From Pseudosulfitobacter koreensis (GTDB lineage Bacteria > Pseudomonadota > Alphaproteobacteria > Rhodobacterales > Rhodobacteraceae), in NCBI RefSeq assembly GCF_024733015.1, contig NZ_JANKJG010000005.1, positions 124,001 through 188,000 of the forward strand: a stretch of DNA of 64,000 nucleotides, written 5' to 3'. The notes beneath the pieces were generated by a model, which worked only from the letters and a program-made list of their open reading frames with translations, was not told the origin of the DNA and searched no databases. The position numbers and the translations under genes were made by a program. Positions 1 through 8,329 of the stretch are shown in pieces (positions within the stretch are counted from its first letter, which is position 1; every line of letters starts with the position of its first letter).

Positions 1-48
1 GCCGCCGACAGGCAGCAAACAAGCGATTCAAGTTTAAGGTGGGGCGCT

Positions 49-1125
49 CTAGAACAACGACATCTGCGCGCCCGGCAACACCGGGGGCCGGAACAGATCG
101 CAGCGCATCGGTGTTCCGGCAGTCTGCAAGCCCAGCCGTTTCACCGCCACATTGAACCGCTGCGCGACCATCTCTGCATAAGGCCCGGTGCCCCGCATCC
201 GCCGCCCCCAGGCCGCGTCATATTCCGCGCCGCCATGCATTTCGCGCAACCGCGCCATGATCCGCGCTGCCCGGTCCGGGTAATTTTGCGCCAGCCACTC
301 CTGCACCAGCGGCGAGACCTCACGCGGCAGGCGCAGCATGATCCAGCTGGCACTGCGCGCGCCCGCATCCTTGCCTGCCGCCAATATGGCCTCAAGCTCG
401 GGATCGGTCAGCGCCGGGATCATCGGCGACGCCATCACCCGCACCGGAATGCCCGCCTGCGCCAGACGCCGGATCATCGCAATCCGTCGCTTGGGCGCTG
501 GCACCCGCGGCTCCATCAGACGTGACAGACGCGCGTCCAGCGTGGTCACCGAAATACCGACCCGCACCAACCCGCGCCGTGCCATATCTGACAGGATGTC
601 GATATCACGCTCGATCAGCGTGCCCTTTGTGACGATGGCGACAGGGTGATCCGCATCCGACAGCACCTGCAGACAGGCCCGCGTGATGCCGTGTTCCCGC
701 TCGATCGGTTGATAGGGATCGGTGTTGGTCCCCATCGCAATCGGCGCCACCTTGTACCGCCGCGCTACCAACTCGCGCTGCAACACCTGCGGCGCATCGG
801 GGCGTGCGATCAGCCGTGTCTCGAAATCCAGCCCTGGTGACATCCCCAGATAAGCGTGGCTGGGCCGCGCGAAACAATAGACGCAGCCGTGTTCGCAGCC
901 GCGATAGACGTTGATCGACCGATCGAACGGCAGATCGGGCGATTTGTTGTAGGTGATGATGCTGCGCGGCACTTCGATACTGACCTCGGTGCGCAGCGGG
1001 GGCAGCGGCTCACCTGCATCCCAACCGTCGTCTTCCTCGGTCCGGTCCAACCGTTCGAACCGGCTGACCTGATTGCTGGACGATCCACGCCCGAGGGCGC
1101 GCATGGCATAGGTTTGACGTGACAT
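49..1125 (-). CDS. PA0069-family radical SAM protein
   Basis: A 358-residue radical SAM protein of the spore-photoproduct-lyase-like PA0069 family; the substrate is not known. The cluster-binding motif CxxxCxxC is at C77, C81 and C84, inside YRGCEHGCVYC, and should bind the 4Fe-4S cluster that cleaves S-adenosylmethionine. The acidic N-terminal 50 residues are typical of this family. I chose the ATG at 1125 (MSRQTYAM) over a start 34 codons upstream, because family similarity begins there. It is divergent from the corrinoid protein gene, with 200 bp between them. Family assignment is firm; function is inferred only at class level. Confidence 0.88.
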   Translation of the reverse strand: MSRQTYAMRALGRGSSSNQVSRFERLDRTEEDDGWDAGEPLPPLRTEVSIEVPRSIITYNKSPDLPFDRSINVYRGCEHGCVYCFARPSHAYLGMSPGLDFETRLIARPDAPQVLQRELVARRYKVAPIAMGTNTDPYQPIEREHGITRACLQVLSDADHPVAIVTKGTLIERDIDILSDMARRGLVRVGISVTTLDARLSRLMEPRVPAPKRRIAMIRRLAQAGIPVRVMASPMIPALTDPELEAILAAGKDAGARSASWIMLRLPREVSPLVQEWLAQNYPDRAARIMARLREMHGGAEYDAAWGRRMRGTGPYAEMVAQRFNVAVKRLGLQTAGTPMRCDLFRPPVLPGAQMSLF

Positions 1126-1248
1126 GGCAAGACTATAGAACATAAGGCGAACATTCTGCCAGCGCAAAAGCCTCCGCGCGCCCACGCCCCTGATCTCCAA
1201 GTCGTTTTCGCGCACCCAAAGTCGCACTTCGCGCTGCGCATGTCGTAA

Positions 1249-1281
1249 TTTTGACAGTCGCCCTGCGACTTTCTGTCAAAA
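1249..1281. promoter_or_regulatory. Two-part perfect inverted repeat upstream of corrinoid gene
   Basis: Outer arms TTTTGAC (1249-1255) and GTCAAAA (1275-1281) enclose an inner hairpin AGTCGC-cct-GCGACT (1256-1270), with a 4-nt bulge on the 3' side. It lies 45 bp before the corrinoid protein start in the divergent intergenic region. It could be an RNA hairpin in the leader or a palindromic operator. The symmetry is seen directly; the role is unknown. Confidence 0.45.
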
Positions 1282-1325
1282 GACAGGGAAACGCGGTTTT
1301 CGCGCACTGTCATAAAGGATCTACC

Positions 1326-2024
1326 ATGTCAGACGAAGGCGATATCATCCTGTCGGAACTGGACGACGAAGAACTGGTTCAGCAGATGTTCGACGACCTT
1401 TATGACGGTCTCAAGGAAGAGATCGAAGAGGCCGTGCACCTGCTGCTCGAACGTGGCTGGGAACCATATGACATCCTGACCAAGGCGCTGGTCGGCGGCA
1501 TGACAATCGTCGGTGCCGACTTCCGCGATGGCATTCTCTTCGTGCCCGAGGTGCTGCTGGCCGCCAACGCGATGAAGGGCGGGATGTTCATTCTCAAGCC
1601 GCTTCTGGCCGAAACCGGCGCACCGCGCGTCGGCAAGATGGTCATCGGTACGGTCAAGGGCGACATCCACGACATCGGCAAAAACCTCGTCGGCATGATG
1701 ATGGAAGGTGCCGGCTTCGAGGTCGTCGATCTGGGCATCAACAACCCGGTCGAGGCCTATCTGGAAGCGCTGGAAACCGAAGGTCCCGATATCCTGGGCA
1801 TGTCGGCACTGCTTACGACCACGATGCCTTACATGAAGGTGGTGATCGACACGCTGATCGAACAGGGCAAGCGCGAGGATTACATCGTTCTGGTCGGCGG
1901 TGCGCCCCTGAACGAGGAATTCGGCAAGGCCATCGGTGCGGACGCCTATTGCCGCGATGCGGCAGTCGCTGTGGAAACGGCCAAGGACTTCATGGGCCGC
2001 AAGCACAACCGCGCCAACGCCTGA
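1326..2024 (+). CDS. Corrinoid (B12-binding) methyltransferase protein, MtbC-like
   Basis: A 232-residue corrinoid protein. An N-terminal helical cap domain (about residues 10-95) is followed by a Rossmann-like B12-binding domain. The diagnostic DxHxxG is D113-I-H115-D-I-G118, where the His is the lower axial cobalt ligand. Such proteins carry a methyl group between a substrate methyltransferase and tetrahydrofolate in methylamine or betaine demethylation. The partner methyltransferases are not in this window, but a DUF1638 protein, a frequent neighbour, lies 1.2 kb downstream. The ATG at 1326 follows an AAAGGA ribosome site; a longer in-frame reading back to 1251 runs through the palindrome and was not chosen. 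Confidence 0.9.
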   Translation: MSDEGDIILSELDDEELVQQMFDDLYDGLKEEIEEAVHLLLERGWEPYDILTKALVGGMTIVGADFRDGILFVPEVLLAANAMKGGMFILKPLLAETGAPRVGKMVIGTVKGDIHDIGKNLVGMMMEGAGFEVVDLGINNPVEAYLEALETEGPDILGMSALLTTTMPYMKVVIDTLIEQGKREDYIVLVGGAPLNEEFGKAIGADAYCRDAAVAVETAKDFMGRKHNRANA

Positions 2025-2040
2025 TCGAATTTACGTCGGC

Positions 2041-2071
2041 AAAAGCCCCGCCCTGATCCGGCGGGGCTTTT
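2041..2071 (+). terminator. Rho-independent terminator after corrinoid gene
   Basis: Stem AAAAGCCCCGCC (2041-2052) and GGCGGGGCTTTT (2060-2071), a 7-nt loop, and a following T-rich tail. It begins 16 bp after the corrinoid stop codon and can work in both directions. Confidence 0.85.
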
Positions 2072-2114
2072 ATTTCGGACCAGGGCACCCCAGATTAAGC
2101 TCAAAGGAGTGCCC

Positions 2115-2330
2115 ATGCCGCTTGACCGTCTCGTTCTGATCATAGTCTGCGTGATCGCCGCCGCAGGTGCGACCATCTGGCTGGCGCTTCTGGTGCTGGC
2201 CACCTTCACTGTGCCACAAGTCGGAGTTGCCCTGCTTCCGGTCGCCCTGATCGCCTACGTGCTCATCCGCCTGATCCGCGAGCGTGTCGGCAACCCGACC
2301 GAGGATCACTATGACAACATGGACCACTGA
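2115..2330 (+). CDS. Small two-helix membrane protein
   Basis: A 71-residue protein made mostly of two hydrophobic segments (about residues 5-28 and 32-50), ending in a polar, acidic tail (NPTEDHYDNMDH). It has no recognised family. The ATG at 2115 is 5 nt after the AAAGGAG ribosome site at 2103-2109; the GTG at 2109 overlaps that site and is unlikely. Its stop codon directly abuts the ATG of the YbjQ-family gene (tgaatg), so the two are probably co-translated. It may anchor or assist its neighbour at the membrane, but that is only inference. Confidence 0.65.
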   Translation: MPLDRLVLIIVCVIAAAGATIWLALLVLATFTVPQVGVALLPVALIAYVLIRLIRERVGNPTEDHYDNMDH

Positions 2331-2648
2331 ATGCTGATCGCGACCTCGGACACCGTAGCCCCCCACCAGATTGCCGAGACGCTTGGCATCGTGCGTGGAT
2401 CGACCGTGCGGTCAAAGCACGTGGGCACCGACATCGTCGCCTCGCTCAAGCAGGTGATCGGCGGCGAGCTCAAGGGCTATTCTTCGTTGCTGGCAGGCGC
2501 GCGCGAACAGGCGCTGGACCGGATGATCGAAGACGCCCGCGCACTTGGCGCGGACGCTGTGGTCGCGGTGCGGATACAAACCTCTACCATCACCCAAGGC
2601 GCGTCGGAGATCCTTGCCTATGGCACGGCGGTCAAGCTGAAGCCTTAG
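2331..2648 (+). CDS. YbjQ/UPF0145 family protein
   Basis: A 105-residue protein of the YbjQ (UPF0145, DUF74) family of small oligomeric proteins, often described as putative heavy-metal-binding; no biochemical role is established. Family features visible are the N-terminal strand, the GEL(K)GYSSLL segment (about residues 43-54), the ALDRM(I)EDAR helix and the GADAVVAVR strand. The length is typical. The start abuts the stop of the preceding membrane protein. Its last 17 bp overlap the end of the convergent membrane-protein gene. Confidence 0.85.
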   Translation: MLIATSDTVAPHQIAETLGIVRGSTVRSKHVGTDIVASLKQVIGGELKGYSSLLAGAREQALDRMIEDARALGADAVVAVRIQTSTITQGASEILAYGTAVKLKP

Positions 2649-3129
2649 ATCTGGTTAGCCAGACCATCACGGCAACCATCACGATCCCGTAAAGAACATG
2701 CCCCACCAGTGCGACCCAGGTGATGCCGGTAAAATTCAGGAAAAACGGCAACCCCGCAATGCTGGTGATCCCGCCGATGGCAAAGACCCAGAGGCCAAAG
2801 CCGTAGATTGCCGCCGGCACGATCCAAGCCACATCGGCACCCACAACACGGGTCCAGAGCGGCTTGAAGATGAACAACCAGCCCACCGGATAACCGATCA
2901 GCCCGACCAGATAGAAATGCATGAAATAGCCCGCAAAATCTCCGTTAGGCAGCCCCAGCGCGCCAAACAGGCTTTTGGCCAGCCCATGCGGCGACAGGTT
3001 GGCGAACCCCAGCGCAGGGCTGATCACCTGCCCCCACAGATCGAAGGCCATCGTCGCAAAACACCCCGATATGAACATCAGCCCCAAGGTGGCGGCGTCC
3101 ACACCCGCTTTGGTGGTATAAGTCGTCAT
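2632..3129 (-). CDS. Conserved integral membrane protein, unknown function
   Basis: A 165-residue protein with about four hydrophobic segments (roughly residues 12-32, 66-88, 99-120 and 135-160). It resembles the small uncharacterised membrane proteins of Rhodobacterales annotated only as hypothetical or DUF6789-like. There are no catalytic motifs. It converges on the YbjQ gene with a 17-bp overlap and is divergent from the DUF1638 gene. The ATG at 3129 is followed by a polar stretch MTTYTTKAGVD before the first membrane helix. Confidence 0.7.
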   Translation of the reverse strand: MTTYTTKAGVDAATLGLMFISGCFATMAFDLWGQVISPALGFANLSPHGLAKSLFGALGLPNGDFAGYFMHFYLVGLIGYPVGWLFIFKPLWTRVVGADVAWIVPAAIYGFGLWVFAIGGITSIAGLPFFLNFTGITWVALVGHVLYGIVMVAVMVWLTRSKASA

Positions 3130-3224
3130 TTCGTCTGATCCTTATGTGAAATGTCGTATCTGTCCGATCCACCTAAGCGGCTTCCGTGCCAGACTGGCAA
3201 TGATCCCCGCAGACGCCACACGCA

Positions 3225-3887
3225 TTGGTTAGAATTGTGACAGACCGCCGCCAGACTTTCCCCGACCTTGACCAGCTGACCGAGACCGGATTGCGGGCGA
3301 AGGGTACGGGGTCTATTCTGCTGATCGCCTGCGGTGCACTGGCACGCGAAATCCTCGACCTCAAGGCGGCCAATGGCTGGACTCATCTGGACCTGACCTG
3401 CCTGCCTGCGAAATACCACCTCTACCCCGAAAAGATCACCGCCGCCGTACGCGAAGCCGTCGCGAAGCACCGCGACAGCTACGACAGCATCTTCGTGGTC
3501 TATGCAGACTGCGGCACCGGAGGGCTCTTGCAAGCCGCCTGCGCCGAGATGGGCGTCGAGATGGTGGCAGGCCCGCACTGCTACAGTTTCTTCGAAGGAA
3601 ACCAAAGCTTTGCGCGCCAAAGTGAAAGCGAAATCACGACCTTCTACCTCACCGATTTCCTCGTTCGACAGTTCGAGGCGTTCATTATAAAACCGATGGG
3701 CCTCGACCGTCACCCGCAACTGCGCGACATGTATTTCGGAAATTACGAAAAACTGGTCTACCAAGCCCAGACCGACGACCCGGCCCTGACCGAAAAGGCC
3801 CGCGTAGCCGCTGCCCGCCTCGGGCTTGCGTTCGAGCGTCGCTACACCGGTTACGGCGACCTCGCGACGCATCTCGCAAAACTCTGA
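3225..3887 (+). CDS. DUF1638 domain-containing protein
   Basis: A protein of about 220 residues with a DUF1638 domain from about residue 29 (ILLIACGALAREIL), including a cysteine-rich centre (VYADCGTG, AGPHCYSFFEG). DUF1638 genes often sit beside corrinoid proteins and methylamine- or betaine-type methyltransferases, which fits the corrinoid gene nearby. The biochemical role is unknown. No ATG precedes the domain: TTG at 3225 or GTG at 3237 are the candidate starts, and the choice is uncertain. Confidence 0.82.
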   Translation: MVRIVTDRRQTFPDLDQLTETGLRAKGTGSILLIACGALAREILDLKAANGWTHLDLTCLPAKYHLYPEKITAAVREAVAKHRDSYDSIFVVYADCGTGGLLQAACAEMGVEMVAGPHCYSFFEGNQSFARQSESEITTFYLTDFLVRQFEAFIIKPMGLDRHPQLRDMYFGNYEKLVYQAQTDDPALTEKARVAAARLGLAFERRYTGYGDLATHLAKL

Positions 3888-3918
3888 ACTTCTTCTGGCC
3901 TAAAATATCCCAGGGGGC

Positions 3919-3936
3919 CCGGGGGCTGGCCCCCGG
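3919..3936. terminator. GC-rich hairpin between convergent genes
   Basis: CCGGGGG-ctgg-CCCCCGG lies between the ends of the DUF1638 gene and sufE. It has no T-tract, so it may act as a weak or bidirectional terminator. Confidence 0.4.
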
Positions 3937-3978
3937 CATTCTCACGGTATGCTGGCCCCCGACATCCTCACTCCCAGA

Positions 3979-4386
3979 CTACGCTGAGGCCGCCACTTCG
4001 CGAATACGCTCGATCATCGCGCGCAACCCGTTCGAACGTTGTGCCGACAGATGATCGTTCAGCCCCAGACGCTCCAATTCGGCGCGTGCATCGACCGACA
4101 GCACCTGCGTCACCGGCACGCCGTTATAAAGCTTGCGCAGAACCGCAATCAGCCCGCGCACGATCATCGCGTCGCTTTCGCCCTCGAAATGGAACACCCC
4201 GTCGTCGATCTGCGGATGCAGCCAGACCTGGCTTGCGCAGCCTTCGACCTTAGTTGCGGGCACCTTCAGCGCGTCGTCCAGCGGGTCCATCGCCTTGCCC
4301 TGTTCGATCACATAGCGATAGCGATCCTCCCAGTCCTCAAGGAACTCGAAATCTTCAACAATCTCTTCAAATGCGGCCTGCGCCAT
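3979..4386 (-). CDS. sufE: SufE family sulfur-acceptor protein
   Basis: A 135-residue cytosolic protein of the SufE family, which accepts persulfide sulfur from the cysteine desulfurase SufS for Fe-S cluster assembly. The sulfur-accepting cysteine is C50 in VEGCASQVW, followed by the family pattern of a short strand and GxI(A)VLR. I chose the ATG at 4386 (MAQAAFEEIVEDF); longer readings overlap the neighbouring gene and lack family similarity. No other suf genes are in the window, so it stands alone here. It is divergent from the lipoprotein gene. Confidence 0.9.
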   Translation of the reverse strand: MAQAAFEEIVEDFEFLEDWEDRYRYVIEQGKAMDPLDDALKVPATKVEGCASQVWLHPQIDDGVFHFEGESDAMIVRGLIAVLRKLYNGVPVTQVLSVDARAELERLGLNDHLSAQRSNGLRAMIERIREVAASA

Positions 4387-4513
4387 GAAAAACACCTCTC
4401 TGATGACATCTCGGAGGTATGTCGCCCCCGGCAAAAGGTCCACCCCCCCGCGCATGATGCTTTTCAACCAGACCCCGATGGGTTACCAAAAGCCAAACAA
4501 CAGGCAGTCCGAC

Positions 4514-5041
4514 ATGCGTCTTACACTTTCCGCCCTTCTGATCTCGTCCCTCGCCCTCGGGGGCTGTGCCGCCGTGCGCGACAGCCGCGTCAATCCGTTC
4601 AACTGGTTCGGCAGTTCGCGATCCGAGCCGGTCGTGGCCGAGCCCGCCGCCAGCACCAACCCGCTGATTCCCGTGGGCGGTGTGGGCCTGTTCCAGCGCG
4701 GCCGCGCCGAGCGTAACCTGTATCAGGGCGCGCCCATCGACACAGTCTCCGATCTTGTGGTCGAGCGTGTGCCGGGCGGTGCGATCATCCGCGCCTCGGG
4801 CATCTCGCCCACGCAAGGTCTCTACGAGGTCCAGCTGACCCCCGAAAACGAAGATGACGAAGCCGTCGACGGCGTGCTGAGCTATCGTCTTGAGGGTCGC
4901 CTGCCCGAAAACGCACCTGCGGGCGGGTCCGTGGCGACACGCACCGTCACGGCAGCCCATGCGGTGACGGAACAGCAGTTGCGCGGCGTGACCACGATCC
5001 GCGTGGTGGGTGCCACCAACGCACGGACGACGCGCCGCTGA
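4514..5041 (+). CDS. Putative lipoprotein
   Basis: A 175-residue protein with a lipoprotein signal: MRLTLSALLISS, then the lipobox LALGGC with C18 as the lipidated residue. It is therefore probably anchored in the inner or outer membrane, facing the periplasm. The mature part is not a recognised family; it is rich in beta-strand-like segments and holds the motif NPFNWFG near its N-terminus. The ATG at 4514 is fixed by the signal sequence. It is convergent with rnd. Confidence 0.72.
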   Translation: MRLTLSALLISSLALGGCAAVRDSRVNPFNWFGSSRSEPVVAEPAASTNPLIPVGGVGLFQRGRAERNLYQGAPIDTVSDLVVERVPGGAIIRASGISPTQGLYEVQLTPENEDDEAVDGVLSYRLEGRLPENAPAGGSVATRTVTAAHAVTEQQLRGVTTIRVVGATNARTTRR

Positions 5042-5092
5042 CCGCGGATTAGAGGCGACCTTTAACGCATTGAAAAAGAACAATAAGATCGG

Positions 5093-5111
5093 CCTGCGCT
5101 GCCCGCGCAGG
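5093..5111 (-). terminator. Terminator of rnd
   Basis: Perfect stem CCTGCGC/GCGCAGG with a 5-nt loop, 2 bp past the rnd stop codon. Read on the minus strand it is followed by a T-rich stretch (ccgatcttattgttcttttt). Confidence 0.6.
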
Positions 5112-5113
5112 TT

Positions 5114-6274
5114 TCAGTCCAGCTCGACGACCCTGACGGTCTGACCCTTTGCCGCAAGGGCGATCTTGCCCTCGCACAGACGCAGCGCGTCCTTGCCGAA
5201 CACCTCCTTGCGCCAGCCGTTCAGGGCCTGCACATCGCGCATGCCGGCAGCGATGGCATCCAGATCGGCGGCGGGCGCGATCAGCTTGGCCGCGACCCCT
5301 GCGCTTTCGGTCTTTGCCTTCAGCAAGACCCGCAGCAGATCCGCCAGCGCCGGGTTCACCTGCAGCTTTTCGCGGCTGGTGTCCGGCTTTGGCAGATTGG
5401 ACGCGTCCATGTTCACGCCGCGCTTGACCGCCTCCAGGATGCCATCCGCAATCTCGCCCCGCCGCGCTTCGCGCAACAGAAGGCGCGCGCGGTTCAGCTC
5501 TTCGAGGGTCTGCGGCTTGTTGCTGGCCAGCTCGACCAGCGCATCGTCCTTGTAGACGCGGTTGCGCGGGATGTTGCGTTCCTGCGCATAGACCTCGCGG
5601 AACGCGGCCAGTTCGCGCACAATCCCCAGGAACCGCGCGCTGTTGGTGCGGGTCTTGACCCGTTTCCATGCTTGGTCCGGGGCCACGGTATAGGTGTCGG
5701 GTGACAGCAGGATCTTCAGCTCTTCCTCGACCCAGGCACTGCGCCCGGTCTCTTCCAGCCGCGCGGCGAGAAACTCATAGATCTGGCGCAGGTGCGTCAC
5801 ATCGGCCAGCGCATAGGTCTTTTGCGCATCGGTCAGCGGGCGGCGCGACCAGTCGGTAAAGCGTGAAGTCTTGTCCAGCGGGGCCTTGGCGATCTTGCGC
5901 ACAAGGGTCTCGTAGCCGACCTGCTCGCCGAAGCCGCAGACCATCGCCGCCACCTGTGTGTCAAACAGCGGCACGGGAAACACGCCCGCATCGACAAAGA
6001 AGATCTCCAGATCCTGACGCGCCGCATGGAACACCTTGACCACGGACGGGTCGCGAAACAGCTCGTAAAGCGGCTCCATCGACAGCCCCTCGACCAGCGG
6101 GTCCAGCAGGACCGCACCGCTGTCGTCGGTGCCGGGCATCGCCAGCTGCACCAGGCAGAGTTTGGAATAATACGTGCGTTCGCGCAGGAATTCAGTGTCG
6201 ACAGTCACATAAGGGTGTTTAGCAGCTTCTTCGCAATAGGCTGCCAGTTCTTCGGTCGTCGTCAGTGTTCTCAT
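5114..6274 (-). CDS. rnd: Ribonuclease D
   Basis: A 386-residue 3'-5' exoribonuclease that trims tRNA precursors. The DEDD exonuclease domain (about residues 5-170) shows motif I VDTEF (D26, E28), motif II HAARQDLEIFF and motif III YALADVTHL. HRDC-type helical domains fill the C-terminal half. The length is normal for RNase D (about 375-390). The ATG at 6274 starts MRTLTTTEEL. It is separated from purN by about 90 bp and is probably its own unit. Confidence 0.93.
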   Translation of the reverse strand: MRTLTTTEELAAYCEEAAKHPYVTVDTEFLRERTYYSKLCLVQLAMPGTDDSGAVLLDPLVEGLSMEPLYELFRDPSVVKVFHAARQDLEIFFVDAGVFPVPLFDTQVAAMVCGFGEQVGYETLVRKIAKAPLDKTSRFTDWSRRPLTDAQKTYALADVTHLRQIYEFLAARLEETGRSAWVEEELKILLSPDTYTVAPDQAWKRVKTRTNSARFLGIVRELAAFREVYAQERNIPRNRVYKDDALVELASNKPQTLEELNRARLLLREARRGEIADGILEAVKRGVNMDASNLPKPDTSREKLQVNPALADLLRVLLKAKTESAGVAAKLIAPAADLDAIAAGMRDVQALNGWRKEVFGKDALRLCEGKIALAAKGQTVRVVELD

Positions 6275-6363
6275 TGTCGGGTCTTAACCTTATGTCCGTT
6301 CCGCGCGGGTTTCAGATGCCTACACCAAAGGACAGGGCAAGGCCAGAGAGCACGGTGGAGCAC

Positions 6364-6954
6364 TTACAGATCGAGACGCTGCGTATTCCCGGCGGCAAAG
6401 CGGCGCAATACGGCAGGGTACAGTCGGTGTTCCTGTTCCAGCACCCGCGCCGACAATGTGTCGGCGGTGTCTTCGGGCAGGATCGGCACCGTTGCCTGTC
6501 CCAGAACCGGGCCATCGTCCAGTTCCGGCGTGACCAGATGCACCGTGCAGCCGTGGGTCGCATCGCCCGCTTCGATGGCGCGGCGGTGCGTGTGCAGGCC
6601 GCGATATTGCGGCAGCAACGAGGGGTGTATGTTCAGCATCCGACCCGCCCAGGGGCTGACGAACCCCGCCGTCAGCACCCGCATGAAACCCGCAAGGCAG
6701 ATAATGTCAGGCGCGTGTCGGGCCAGTGCCGCGTCCAGCGCGGCTTCGAAGGCAGCGCGGTCTTCACCGTATGGGCGGTGATCGACGACTTCGGTGGCAA
6801 TGCCCTGCGCCTCGGCCCAGGCGATGCCGCCGGCACCTGCGTTGTTCGACACCACGACGACGGGCCGCGCCGCATGGTCACCGACCATGTCCGCGACCAG
6901 CGCGCGCATGTTCGACCCGCCCCCCGAGACGAAAATCGCGACGCGTTTGGTCAC
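6364..6954 (-). CDS. purN: Phosphoribosylglycinamide formyltransferase
   Basis: A 196-residue GAR transformylase, which formylates glycinamide ribonucleotide with 10-formyl-tetrahydrofolate (third step of purine synthesis). Visible are the N-terminal phosphate-binding loop SGGGSNM, the catalytic Asn-His in LNIHPSLLP, and the Asp in ELDDGPV. The start is a GTG at 6954 whose last bases form the purM stop (GTGA overlap), so the genes are translationally coupled. This start is set by the family N-terminus [13 protein letters not shown]; an upstream reading would run into purM in another frame. Confidence 0.93.
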   Translation of the reverse strand: MTKRVAIFVSGGGSNMRALVADMVGDHAARPVVVVSNNAGAGGIAWAEAQGIATEVVDHRPYGEDRAAFEAALDAALARHAPDIICLAGFMRVLTAGFVSPWAGRMLNIHPSLLPQYRGLHTHRRAIEAGDATHGCTVHLVTPELDDGPVLGQATVPILPEDTADTLSARVLEQEHRLYPAVLRRFAAGNTQRLDL

Positions 6955-8000
6955 ACCAGCGTCCCGGAATATGCCACGGCACCGTCGCCTGCCACGACAT
7001 GACCCAATGTAAAGACTGTCTCGCCCGCCGCCTCGAGCAGCGGCACGATGCTGTCGACCGCGTCTGCATCCACGACCATGACCATGCCGATCCCGGCGTT
7101 GAACGTTTTCAGCAATTCGCCCTGATCCATCCCACCATTGTCCACCAGCCAGCGGAACACGGGCGGCAGCGTCCAGGTGTCTAGGTTGACCGTGCACGCC
7201 AGCCCCTCTGGCAGCACGCGCGGCAGGTTTTCGGTCAGACCGCCGCCGGTGATATGCGCAAGACCCCGCACGCCGCCCGCACGGATCGCTTCCAGCACCG
7301 ATGTCACGTACAGCCGCGTGGGCGTCAGCAGCGCGGCACCCAATGTCGTGTCCCCCCACGGGCAGGCATCGTCCCAGCCCAGCCCCGAAAGCTCGACAAT
7401 CTTGCGCACCAGCGAGAACCCGTTGGAATGCACACCGTCCGAGGCCAGGCCCAGCAGAACCTGCCCCTCTGCGATGCCCGCAGGCAGTTCCTGCCCCCGC
7501 TCCATCGCACCGACAGAGAACCCGGCCAGATCGAAATCGCCCGCCGGATACATCCCCGGCATCTCTGCCGTCTCGCCGCCGATCAGCGCACAGCCCGACG
7601 CCTTGCAGCCTGCTGCAATCCCTTCGATGATGCGCGCGGCCTGATCCAGTTCCAGCTTGCCGGTCGCGAAATAATCCAGGAAAAACAGCGGCTCCGCGCC
7701 CTGGCAAACCAGATCGTTGACGCACATGGCGACCAGATCAATGCCCACGCCATCGACGTTTCCTGTGTCGATGGCGATGCGCAGCTTGGTGCCCACGCCG
7801 TCGGTCGCGGCCACCAGCACCGGATCGGCAAAGCCTGCGGCCTTGAGGTCAAAGAGACCGCCAAAGCCACCCAGTCCCGACATTACACCGGACCGCTGCG
7901 TGCTCTTGGCCGCGGGTTTTATCCGCTCGACCAGCGCATTGCCTGCGTCGATGTCCACGCCGGCTTCGGCATAGGTGATTCCGTTTTTCGGCTCGGTCAT
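6951..8000 (-). CDS. purM: Phosphoribosylformylglycinamidine cyclo-ligase (AIR synthetase)
   Basis: A 349-residue enzyme that closes the imidazole ring of AIR in purine synthesis, using ATP. Typical signatures are the N-terminal [12 protein letters not shown], the glycine-rich [16 protein letters not shown] and [13 protein letters not shown]. The length matches the family (about 345). It is the first gene of a purMN operon, with a 4-bp overlap to purN. The ATG at 8000 starts [14 protein letters not shown]. Confidence 0.95.
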   Translation of the reverse strand: MTEPKNGITYAEAGVDIDAGNALVERIKPAAKSTQRSGVMSGLGGFGGLFDLKAAGFADPVLVAATDGVGTKLRIAIDTGNVDGVGIDLVAMCVNDLVCQGAEPLFFLDYFATGKLELDQAARIIEGIAAGCKASGCALIGGETAEMPGMYPAGDFDLAGFSVGAMERGQELPAGIAEGQVLLGLASDGVHSNGFSLVRKIVELSGLGWDDACPWGDTTLGAALLTPTRLYVTSVLEAIRAGGVRGLAHITGGGLTENLPRVLPEGLACTVNLDTWTLPPVFRWLVDNGGMDQGELLKTFNAGIGMVMVVDADAVDSIVPLLEAAGETVFTLGHVVAGDGAVAYSGTLV

Positions 8001-8126
8001 GGCGCTGTCCTTGGGAAAATGTGACGGTTTTGACGTGCTTTTGACGGGGGGTTAGAACATCCCGCGCGCGCGCGCAACGCTCTCTCTTGACGAACCGGCT
8101 GCGGCGACATACCCAAACGCGCAAGG

Positions 8127-8203
8127 GGGCCTGTAGCTCAACTGGTTAGAGCAGAGCGCTCATAACGCTTTGGTTGCGGGTTCAAGTCCTGCCGGGCCTA
8201 CCA
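8127..8203 (+). tRNA. tRNA with CAU anticodon (probably Ile2; possibly Met)
   Basis: A 77-nt cloverleaf with encoded CCA. Acceptor GGGCCTG/CGGGCCT with discriminator A, D-arm GCTC/GAGC, anticodon stem GAGCG/CGCTT with loop CTCATAA, and T-arm with GTTCAAGTC. The anticodon CAT fits either elongator Met or the AUA-reading isoleucine tRNA whose C34 is modified to lysidine. C4:G69 and C5:G68 in the acceptor are the pairs the lysidine synthetase TilS prefers, so Ile2 is my first choice. Confidence 0.85.
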
Positions 8204-8329
8204 AATTCCCTATATTTCGGCGCGTTGTGAGCGGACTTTAACGCAAGTTGCGCCACTCGCCAACGCGTCGCGATGCTGGGCAGTCCAGCACAACGACTCG
8301 TATCTTCCGCCGAGACGCCCCCAGAAACC

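Noticed and set aside
1126-1325. Cobalamin riboswitch before the corrinoid gene
   Set aside because: The region is too short, and I see no B12-box-like conserved core; only the nested palindrome is present.
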